A DNA stretch of 64,000 nucleotides from Candidatus Avelusimicrobium pullarium (GTDB taxonomy: Bacteria > Elusimicrobiota > Elusimicrobia > Elusimicrobiales > Elusimicrobiaceae): the NCBI GenBank assembly GCA_944323745.1, contig CALUTQ010000002.1, forward strand, positions 124,001 through 188,000, read 5' to 3'. The position numbers and the translations under genes are program-made. Position 1 is the stretch's first letter, and each line of letters opens with the position of its first letter. Below the pieces are notes generated by a model. That model worked only from the letters and a program-made list of their open reading frames with translations, was not told the origin of the DNA and made no database searches. This document shows positions 57,627 through 64,000 of the stretch, in pieces.

Positions 57627-58535
57627 TTATTTTTTCACTGTTTTACTTAACTGCTGGCGAAGCAGTGCCTCTTTATACAAAGCCCCCGCGCGGTAACTGC
57701 TGCGCACCAAAGGCCCGCACGCCGCGCCCAAAAAGCCCAGCTCGTAGGCGTAGTTTTTCCAGTCTTCATACTCGGCCGGTTCGGCATAGCGCAACACCTC
57801 GTGGTGGTGCTTGGAAGGCGCCAAATACTGCCCGATGGTAATCAAGTCCACCCCGACGGAGCGCAAATCTTTTAAGGTTTGTTTTACCTGCGCTTTGGTT
57901 TCCCCCAGCCCCAGCATTAAGCCCGATTTGGTAAAAATGTGCGGGGCTGTTTTTTTGCTGTGTTCCAGCAAATTTAACGAACGGCGGTAATCGGCCCCCA
58001 CGCGCACCCCGCTGTAAAGCTCCGGCACGGTTTCTATATTATGTGCCAGCACGGCAGGTGCGGCGGCAAGCACCGTTTGTAAATCTTGCATATGGCCGCG
58101 GAAATCGGGCACCAGCGGCTCTGTCTTAACCGACGGGTTAAGGCGGGCAATGGCCTGCATAACGCGGGCAAAATGGCCGGCGCCGCCGTCGGGCAAATCG
58201 TCGCGCGTGGGCGAAGTGAGCACCGCATAGCGTATATGCCACTCCTTTACCGTTTGGGCAATTTTTTCTGGTTCTTGTTCATCGGGCGGAAGGGGTTTTT
58301 GCTTGGTCACGGCGCAAAACTTGCAGCCGCGCGTGCAAATGCCGCCCAAAATCATAAAGGTTGCGTCGCCGCAGTTTAAACATTCGCCGCGGTTGGGGCA
58401 TTTGGCCTCCACACACACTGTGTGCAGGGCGGAGCGGTCCAGCCCGTCTTGTGCCGTAAGCGCCGTTTGGGTGCGCAGGGCCGCCTTGTTGCGGCCGACC
58501 ATTTCTTTAAGCCAAACAGGTATTTGTGCCGTCAT
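57627..58535 (-). CDS. lipA: lipoyl synthase
   Basis: 302 residues. Both iron-sulfur sites are present: the auxiliary cluster CVEAKCPNRGEC and the radical-SAM CTRGCKFC. It inserts two sulfurs into the octanoyl chain on lipoyl domains of pyruvate dehydrogenase-type complexes or GcvH. Neither lipB nor any lipoyl-dependent enzyme is in the window. It is divergent from the SpoIID gene with overlapping -10 elements. Confidence 0.95.
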   Translation of the reverse strand: MTAQIPVWLKEMVGRNKAALRTQTALTAQDGLDRSALHTVCVEAKCPNRGECLNCGDATFMILGGICTRGCKFCAVTKQKPLPPDEQEPEKIAQTVKEWHIRYAVLTSPTRDDLPDGGAGHFARVMQAIARLNPSVKTEPLVPDFRGHMQDLQTVLAAAPAVLAHNIETVPELYSGVRVGADYRRSLNLLEHSKKTAPHIFTKSGLMLGLGETKAQVKQTLKDLRSVGVDLITIGQYLAPSKHHHEVLRYAEPAEYEDWKNYAYELGFLGAACGPLVRSSYRAGALYKEALLRQQLSKTVKK

Positions 58536-58540
58536 ATTGA

Positions 58541-58550
58541 TATAATTATA
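58541..58550. promoter_or_regulatory. shared palindromic -10 for divergent lipA and SpoIID genes
   Basis: TATAATTATA contains TATAAT on both strands: plus at 58541-58546 (10 bases before the ATG at 58557), minus at 58545-58550 (9 bases before the lipA ATG at 58535). The two start codons are only 21 bases apart. Confidence 0.55.
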
Positions 58551-58556
58551 TTAAAT

Positions 58557-60644
58557 ATGAAGAAATTTCTTTTTATATCTTTTCTTTTCCTCTGCGCCTT
58601 TGTGCCTGCTTTGGCACAAACCGCCGCCGCAGACGCTTTGCCCGACACCCAAGAACGCCTGAACGAGGCTGCCGAAACCTATTTTGAGGGCCGCCCCGAA
58701 CAAGCGTTGGAAAAATATATAGAAATTTCCAAAGACGCGCAAGACAAAGATGCATTTTTAAATGCGGCATTTATCGCTATGGAACAAGGCAGCCCCAAGC
58801 AGGCGGTGGACATTATGGGCTCTGCCTATGTGCTTTACCCGCAGGATAAAGACGTGGCCGAATTTTTGGCCGAAGCTTATTTGGCAGACGGCCAGTACGA
58901 AAATGCGGAAAAGTTTTTTTCTCTCTTGGAAGGCGGCGGGGAACGCTCCGAATTTATCTTAATTAATTTGGCCCGCGCCCAAATGGGAATGGGTGAAAAG
59001 AAGCTGGCGCGGCGCAACCTGCAGGCCGCCGCAAAAGGGACGTATCACACGTCGCTTTCCAACTATCTGCTGGGGCAAATTTACGAGCAGGACAAAAACT
59101 GGAAAAAGGCCGCCGAAGCCTTTAACAAAGCTATCGCCTACGATCACCAATTTACCGAAGCGCGCCGTCATTACGCCCGCGCACTGGAAAAGGACAAACA
59201 ATATAATGACGCGTACCGCCAGTACCGCATTTTGCGCTCGGCCAGCCCGCGCGACCCCGAAGCCAACGCCGCCGTGGCCCGTCTGCGCCCCAAACTGACC
59301 AAGAGTGAAAAAGAACTGACCAAAGGCAAAGAGAGAACGATACACACCTTTGTAAAGCCCGTTGTTTCGTTGGAAGGCAAGTTAAAAGAGGTACGCGTCG
59401 CCTTGGGCACCACCGCAGGGGGACGCCCTTCCAGCCGCAGCAGCCTGATTTTTACCCCCTCCCACCCTTTCCGCATCATTGTCAAAAGTACCGGCAAAAC
59501 CCTGGTAATGGGCAAAGCCAAAGAAACGTGGCGCGCCGAACTGAAAAAGGGCAAAGCCTCTTTGGTTTCTCCCACCGGTAAAAGATATGTTTTTTCCGGC
59601 GCGGTGTTGATTGAGCCTAAATCGGCCGATGCATTGGTAGGCGCCACCGTACTCATAGAAAAAGTGATGAGCGGCGCCGGTATGACTTGGGCCAGTGTGG
59701 ACGACAAAGAATATCGCGGCAAGCTGGAAATCGTGCACGACAAAAAACGCAACACCCTGCTGCCCATAAACATCGTTAATATAGAAGAATATCTAATGGG
59801 GGTTATGTCGTCGGAAATGCCGTCGGCTTTCCCGATGAATGCTTTACGCGCACAGGCGGTGCTGGCGCGCACCTATGCACTCAAGCACTTGGGCAAACAC
59901 AAAGCCTACGGCTATGATTTGTGCGACACACAAAACTGTCAGGTGTACGGCGGCGTCAGTGCCGAAAGCGAAGCCGGCAATGCGGCCGTGGAATCTACGA
60001 TGGGGCAAGTATTGCTCTATAACAAAAAACCCATTGAAGGAGTGTTTTCGGCCAATGCAGGCGGCATTACGCAAAGCGCCAAAGAGGCAGGCTGGTATCA
60101 AACCCCTTACTTAATACCGACGTCCGACTATAAAGATTTTGATTTTACTAAACTGCAGCCCTATCAGTTCAAAAGCCTGCTGCAGCACCCGCACGACGCC
60201 TACAGCCGCTACGACAAAAACGTCAGCCGTGCCGCTTACCGCTGGGCGCGCGTGATTGAAGAAGAAGATTTGCGCCAAATCATCAAACGCCAGAAAAAAG
60301 ACATCGGCGCCATTACCGCCATCATTCCGCAAAAGCGCGGGCGCTCCGGCTACGTCAGCCGCGTGCTGGTTAAAGGCACCAAAGGCAGTGTTTCCCTTTC
60401 CAAAGAAAACGTCATACGCAACAATCTGGCGCCGGGGATGCTAAGAAGCAGCTATTTTATCGTCGTGCCCAATTATGAAGACCGCAAACTGAAAAACTTT
60501 GTTTTTTACGGCGGCGGCTGGGGCCACGGCGTAGGCTTTTGCCAAACGGGCGCGGCGGGACGGGCCGAAGACGGCCAGGAATATCCCGAAATTCTGATGC
60601 ACTATTTCCCGGGTACTGCTTTGACGGATACCAGAGAAAAATAA
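58557..60644 (+). CDS. secreted TPR-SpoIID/LytB domain protein
   Basis: 695 residues from 58557 (MKKFLFISFLFLCAFVPALAQ), a clear signal peptide. Residues about 30-270 are TPR repeats (for example LGQIYEQDKNWKKAAEAFNKA), then a linker and a SpoIID domain (about 410-690) with NIVNIEEYLMGVMSSEMP, ALRAQAVLARTYAL, FSANAGGITQSAKEAG and the closing GWGHGVGFCQTGAAG. SpoIID-type proteins are lytic transglycosylases or amidase enhancers acting on denuded glycan at division or sporulation; in a non-sporulating double-membrane cell a role in wall remodelling is likely. Confidence 0.88.
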   Translation: MKKFLFISFLFLCAFVPALAQTAAADALPDTQERLNEAAETYFEGRPEQALEKYIEISKDAQDKDAFLNAAFIAMEQGSPKQAVDIMGSAYVLYPQDKDVAEFLAEAYLADGQYENAEKFFSLLEGGGERSEFILINLARAQMGMGEKKLARRNLQAAAKGTYHTSLSNYLLGQIYEQDKNWKKAAEAFNKAIAYDHQFTEARRHYARALEKDKQYNDAYRQYRILRSASPRDPEANAAVARLRPKLTKSEKELTKGKERTIHTFVKPVVSLEGKLKEVRVALGTTAGGRPSSRSSLIFTPSHPFRIIVKSTGKTLVMGKAKETWRAELKKGKASLVSPTGKRYVFSGAVLIEPKSADALVGATVLIEKVMSGAGMTWASVDDKEYRGKLEIVHDKKRNTLLPINIVNIEEYLMGVMSSEMPSAFPMNALRAQAVLARTYALKHLGKHKAYGYDLCDTQNCQVYGGVSAESEAGNAAVESTMGQVLLYNKKPIEGVFSANAGGITQSAKEAGWYQTPYLIPTSDYKDFDFTKLQPYQFKSLLQHPHDAYSRYDKNVSRAAYRWARVIEEEDLRQIIKRQKKDIGAITAIIPQKRGRSGYVSRVLVKGTKGSVSLSKENVIRNNLAPGMLRSSYFIVVPNYEDRKLKNFVFYGGGWGHGVGFCQTGAAGRAEDGQEYPEILMHYFPGTALTDTREK

Positions 60645-60718
60645 AACAATGCACTGTTTGGCAGCGTAACTATTTTTACGGGCCGGCAACTGAAGGACAA
60701 AATAGCTTGTTTAAGTGC

Positions 60719-60783
60719 TAAAATATAAACGGCCTTTGCGTTTCCGGGTTTGTGTCTCGGGGTGAATGCAAAGGCCCTTTTTT
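60719..60783 (+). ncRNA. candidate minimal small RNA (promoter plus terminator hairpin)
   Basis: An extended -10 TGCTAAAAT (TAAAAT at 60719-60724) is followed, seven bases later, by GGCCTTTGC (60731-60739), a 28-base loop, GCAAAGGCC (60768-60776) and CTTTTTT. The transcript would be a hairpin of about 53 nt beginning at the first G. It may merely be the terminator of the SpoIID gene, but the promoter between stop codon and hairpin argues for an independent RNA. Confidence 0.45.
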
Positions 60784-60802
60784 GGGTTATATTAAACGAA
60801 TA

Positions 60803-60829
60803 AAAACCCCGCCTTTAAGACGGGGTTTT
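60803..60829 (-). terminator. terminator of the envelope protein pair
   Basis: AAAACCCCG, loop, CGGGGTTTT; eight bases after the stop of the minus gene. Confidence 0.85.
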
Positions 60830-60837
60830 AAAATTAT

Positions 60838-62715
60838 TTAGGGTTGCGCTTGCCGGGGCATTTTAACCTGAATATTTTGCAGTTCTTTCATTTCCTGCTC
60901 GTCCAACTGTTTTAAGCCCTGCTCCAATTCCTGCTGGTTTTTTACGTTGGAAGCCAACTCCGCCCGCTGCTGATTGTATTTTTCCATCACGGGACGGGCT
61001 TTATTGGCCCATTCTTGTTTTGCTTCTTCGGGCACGCCCTGTATGTTTTGCGTTACGTTCTGCAGACGCTGTTCATTTTGTTTGTTAAACATATCCGTCA
61101 GCGCGCGGGATTTTAACTCCTGCAGTTTTTTGTTGGTTTCTTCGGTTTTGTCCATATCGTTCTTTGTTACTTCACTTTCATCCGTGCCGTTTTTCAACGC
61201 TTCCTGCCGCAGATCGGCCCGATACGCATTTAAATCATTGACCAGGCTTTGCGCTTCGGCGGCGTATTGATCCCCGAATTGCCCGAAGCCTTTTACAATT
61301 TCGTCGCCTTCTTTGCGCCAGGCCTCTTTACGCTGTTGCAAGCTTTCCTGCGTTTCCCAATAAACCCGCGCCGCTTTTTTGCCTTCCTGTACGTCTTTGG
61401 CATCTTGCAAAATTTGCTCTTTGGCCAGTTCGTTTTGTATTTGGGTTAAATTGCTCATAGCGCCCGGTTTGGCCGTAGTGCGCACCACTTCTTCCAAATC
61501 TTTCTGGCGTTGTTCTTCCAAAGCCAGCAGCTGGCGGGTGTAATCGGCCTCGCTTTGATACTGGGAATAGACTTCCATTTTTTTGGCGCGGTTGGCGTCC
61601 AGTTTAGCCCGCGCGGCGGCTTCCGTCTCCGGCCCGTACGCCTGTGCCAGTTTTTGCAGATATTTTTCGTCTTCCTGCTGCAATTGCTCAGCCAGCTTGG
61701 CCAGCCCCTGTTGCCGGTTATACTGTTGCAGCTTTTCGTTATATTTGTTATTTACGGCGTGGGCGCGAATTTGTTTTTCCTGCGGGTCGCCGGGGGCGTT
61801 TAACGTATCGGCCATTTCTTTTTGAAAGTCATTCATAATGCTTTGCGCGCCTTCGGCCGCTTTATCGCCATATGAACTGCGCATATCGTTCACAATATTT
61901 TGCGACTGCGCCGCCAACTGGCGCAGTACCTGTTCCGCCGCACCGCCGGCCTGTTTGGTTTCGGCCCCATATACCTGGTTGTCCATTTGGGCGGCTTGAC
62001 CGCGGGAGCGGTTTAAGTATTTTTCTATATTCTGCTGGCGTTTGCTTTTGGGCAGCATCGCTTGGGCAATAGCCCGTTCTATGCCGGCGGAAAAACCTTT
62101 CAGCTGGGAATTCATTTTCTGTTGTTGCTGCCAAGTTTGCTGCGGGGTGTAAGAAGAAAGTATATTTTGGCGCGTTTCGTTGTCTTGCCGGTAATCGTCT
62201 GCAGCGGCGGTCGTCCCTGTCAAAGCAGGGCCTGCAGGCGTATAGCCGCCCTTGCCGCCAAAAGAAGAAGAAACCGGCGCGCTGTAACGGGCCGAAGTGC
62301 GCCCGCCAGCCGAAGGCGCCGTATTACGCGCGGGCGCTGTGTATCTGGCAGCCGGAAAAACGGTAGCCGGCCGGCGGCTTTGATAAGCCACAGCCGCCGC
62401 CTGCGGGGCTCCCGCCGCGGCCGAAACGGGCGGAACAGCACGCGGCACGGACAACGGGGCCGCATTTGGCGCTTGCGGACGGTTTAAAATATCCGCTGCC
62501 GAAGGCAAACCGGCCGCCTGCGGATGTTCCAGCATCATCATAAAGTCATCGGTAGTAACGGCCGGTTCCGTTGGCGCGGCAGAGGCAGCAGACGGTGCGG
62601 CATAAGAAGCGGCCGGCGCGGCGTTTTTCCCGCGCATATTACGCAGTAAAAACGCGGCAGCCAGCAGCAACAAGATAACAATAAAGAGGAAGAAATAAAA
62701 GATTTTTTTATTCAT
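60838..62715 (-). CDS. membrane-anchored Gln/Ala-rich coiled-coil protein with YG-AA repeats
   Basis: 625 residues. One N-terminal membrane helix (5-25), an Ala/Pro/Ser-rich spacer to about 195, then a long Gln/Glu/Lys/Ala helical region. A motif of an aromatic residue, Gly, two or three residues and an Ala-rich helix recurs at 249 (YGAETKQAGGAAEQVL), 282 (YGDKAAEGAQSIMNDF), 360 (YGPETEAAARAKLDA) and 480 (FGDQYAAEAQSLVNDL), and more weakly near 560. The adjacent upstream lipoprotein has the same motif. No enzyme signature. Probably a periplasm-spanning structural protein (inference). TACAAT lies 10 bases before the ATG. Confidence 0.6.
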   Translation of the reverse strand: MNKKIFYFFLFIVILLLLAAAFLLRNMRGKNAAPAASYAAPSAASAAPTEPAVTTDDFMMMLEHPQAAGLPSAADILNRPQAPNAAPLSVPRAVPPVSAAAGAPQAAAVAYQSRRPATVFPAARYTAPARNTAPSAGGRTSARYSAPVSSSFGGKGGYTPAGPALTGTTAAADDYRQDNETRQNILSSYTPQQTWQQQQKMNSQLKGFSAGIERAIAQAMLPKSKRQQNIEKYLNRSRGQAAQMDNQVYGAETKQAGGAAEQVLRQLAAQSQNIVNDMRSSYGDKAAEGAQSIMNDFQKEMADTLNAPGDPQEKQIRAHAVNNKYNEKLQQYNRQQGLAKLAEQLQQEDEKYLQKLAQAYGPETEAAARAKLDANRAKKMEVYSQYQSEADYTRQLLALEEQRQKDLEEVVRTTAKPGAMSNLTQIQNELAKEQILQDAKDVQEGKKAARVYWETQESLQQRKEAWRKEGDEIVKGFGQFGDQYAAEAQSLVNDLNAYRADLRQEALKNGTDESEVTKNDMDKTEETNKKLQELKSRALTDMFNKQNEQRLQNVTQNIQGVPEEAKQEWANKARPVMEKYNQQRAELASNVKNQQELEQGLKQLDEQEMKELQNIQVKMPRQAQP

Positions 62716-62784
62716 ACGTATTTATATTGTAGCAAAAGCGCACCGCGTTCCCAACCCTACACAAAAGGCTGCCAAAGAGGTTTT

Positions 62785-63831
62785 TTACAGATGAGCCGAT
62801 GACAAATAGTCTAAACGGTCTGCTTGGCGCTTCACCTTTTCGTTCCAGCGTTTTTGAGAAGTTAAAATCTCCTGCCGGTAAAACCCGTTTAAACGCTCCA
62901 GTTCCGCTTTTTTGCGGCTGAGGCGGTTGTTTTCCCGCAGGGCAGTTTCCATTTCGTCTAAAGTGCGGTTAAAGGCCTTTCTGGCTTGCAAGACGGCGTC
63001 TTTGCCGTAAAGAAATTCTATGCGGGCCTCCAGCTGCTGCTGGGCCAAAATACTGCCGGAACGAATTTGGGCGATAGCGTCTTCCGGCGTAATGCCGAGC
63101 GGGTCGCTGTCTTTAGCCAAAACGGCGTTGATTTGCTGTGCCGTCTGCTGCCGAATTTGCTGCAAACGCGCCGAGAGATCCTGCTCGGTCTGGGCTTGCT
63201 TCATAGCCTGCTCAAAATCCTTAAGCGCTTTGGTTAAAACAGGGCGGCTTTGTTCGGCGGCTTTGGGGCCGTAATAAAAAGCCAAACGGTCCAAAAATTC
63301 CTGATTTCTTTTTTCTATACGCCGGCGGGAATCGTCCAGCAATGTTTGCCCCGGTTTTAAGCGCGTTTGCCCGTTTTGGGCGGAAATAAATTTTTCCCAC
63401 GCTTCATTTTGCTCCTGCTGAATGCGGCGCAAACTGTCTGCCAATGCGGCAGGAGAAGACGCCTGATGCGCCGCATCTACGGCCAAAGAAAGATAATGTT
63501 TACCCAAAGAAGAAAGCTTTGCCGCGCTGTCCTGCGCGTAGGTTTGCTGCAGGCGGCGGGCTATAATTTGCCGGTTTCGCTCCAGCAGGCGGGTTAAAAA
63601 ATCAAAATCGGGCGGCACGGGCGTATTGCGCACCAGCGCCACATCCGCCAATGCCGGCACAAAAAGCGGTTTTTGCCGTTGCCGGCCCACATTACGCCAC
63701 TCTTTGGCTTTTTGAAGGTATTTTTTGATATTGGCCTGCCGCTGGAATTTGGAAGGGGTGTTATCCTGCGGGCGGACGCAGCCGGCCGCCAGCAAGGCAC
63801 AGCAAAGCAACAATAAAGCAGATTTCTTCAT
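62785..63831 (-). CDS. helical lipoprotein with YG-AA repeats
   Basis: 348 residues. Lipobox LAAGC with Cys18 after MKKSALLLLCCAL. The mature part is almost wholly predicted helix, rich in Gln, Arg and Leu. FYYGPKAAEQSRPVLTKAL (187) and FLYGKDAVLQARKAFNRTL (275) match the repeat in the downstream membrane protein, suggesting common ancestry. It may be an envelope partner of that protein. GGGAG precedes the start by seven bases. Function unknown. Confidence 0.6.
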   Translation of the reverse strand: MKKSALLLLCCALLAAGCVRPQDNTPSKFQRQANIKKYLQKAKEWRNVGRQRQKPLFVPALADVALVRNTPVPPDFDFLTRLLERNRQIIARRLQQTYAQDSAAKLSSLGKHYLSLAVDAAHQASSPAALADSLRRIQQEQNEAWEKFISAQNGQTRLKPGQTLLDDSRRRIEKRNQEFLDRLAFYYGPKAAEQSRPVLTKALKDFEQAMKQAQTEQDLSARLQQIRQQTAQQINAVLAKDSDPLGITPEDAIAQIRSGSILAQQQLEARIEFLYGKDAVLQARKAFNRTLDEMETALRENNRLSRKKAELERLNGFYRQEILTSQKRWNEKVKRQADRLDYLSSAHL

Positions 63832-64000
63832 ATATGTCTCCCGGGGTTTTTTATATTATGGCTAATACGCCCCGGTTGAGCAAGGGTATTTGGACCCGTA
63901 GCCCCGCTGCAAAAAGGCCCACGCCCCAGTAGGCCTTGCGTCCTATACGCTTTTAAACGGCTTTATGAGCAAGCGGCGTCCGGGCAAAGGGCGCGTTTAA
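63832..64000. other. leader and right edge of the window
   Basis: Upstream of the lipoprotein gene. ATAATATAA (about 63852-63860) could hold the -10. GGGT-N6-ACCC lies at 63884-63897, related to the GGGTC palindromes elsewhere. GGCCCACGCCCCAGTAGGCC and other GC-rich repeats follow. No gene seen before the edge. Confidence 0.35.

Noticed and set aside
1-64000. tRNA genes, CRISPR arrays, transposases, prophage or integrase genes
   Set aside because: I looked for T-loop GTTCGAATC-type sequences, regular direct repeats and DDE or recombinase motifs and found none that hold up.

Overview
This 64 kb window is bacterial chromosome, roughly 50% G+C, densely coding, with no rRNA, tRNA, CRISPR array, insertion sequence or phage gene that I can see. 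It is probably from a gut-type member of the phylum Elusimicrobiota (inference). The main clues are two short prepilins starting with the FTLIELLVVVLIIGIL type of N-terminus followed by PQYxxAVxKSR, an outer-membrane gene set (LolA, TonB/ExbB/ExbD, lipoproteins), and a pyruvate phosphate dikinase. The genes themselves look vertically inherited; nothing in base composition suggests a recent island.

Layout. 1-5.4 kb (minus): TonB-ExbD-ExbB energy transduction, phospholipid synthesis (pgpA, pgsA), lolA and ftsK. 5.5-10.5 kb (minus): two tandem paralogous secreted proteins of about 820 residues carrying a caspase-type His-Gly / Asp-Ser-Cys dyad, the most novel proteins here. 10.6-15 kb (minus): a winged-helix gene and accB, pnp-rpsO, a DUF805 membrane protein and a small basic protein. 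15.4-27 kb (plus): ppdK, a duplicated pair of membrane genes (PH-like protein + ankyrin protein, twice), gmk-rpoZ-udg-priA, tyrS-mltG. 27-30 kb (minus): a HAD phosphatase and a zinc/cadmium-type P-ATPase with its SmtB/ArsR repressor and a clear operator. 30.4-43.1 kb (minus): one 11-gene operon, mnmE-mnmG-rsmG-metallopeptidase-rsmH-ftsL-ftsI-murF-mraY-ftsW-murG, a division and cell-wall cluster lacking murE and murD. 43-49.5 kb: a ChaN/Tiki-like protein, a secreted alpha/beta hydrolase, then rpmH-rnpA-yidD-yidC-jag (minus), whose Jag protein has an unusual Cys-x-Cys-rich tail. 49.7-60.6 kb: recO, two prepilins, a HAD, a secreted HEIYGH protein, glyQS, lipA and a TPR-SpoIID protein. 60.8-63.8 kb (minus): two envelope-anchored Gln/Ala-rich helical proteins sharing a YG-AA repeat.

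Regulatory reading. Start sites can often be fixed because a TGnTAAAAT or TATAAT -10 element lies only 6 to 10 bases upstream of the start codon in about a dozen genes (ftsK, gmk, mnmE, recO, glyQ, lipA and others). This implies leaderless or near-leaderless mRNAs, while genes inside operons have GGAG-type ribosome sites. Three intergenic stretches look like unrecognised RNA genes with their own promoter and intrinsic terminator: 11526-11797, 56462-56835 and 60731-60783 (all plus). A small palindrome, GGGTC-N4-GACCC, recurs upstream of several envelope or secreted-protein genes. One prepilin start codon sits in the loop of a perfect 17-bp inverted repeat. All functional calls come from reading motifs by eye; no database search was run.
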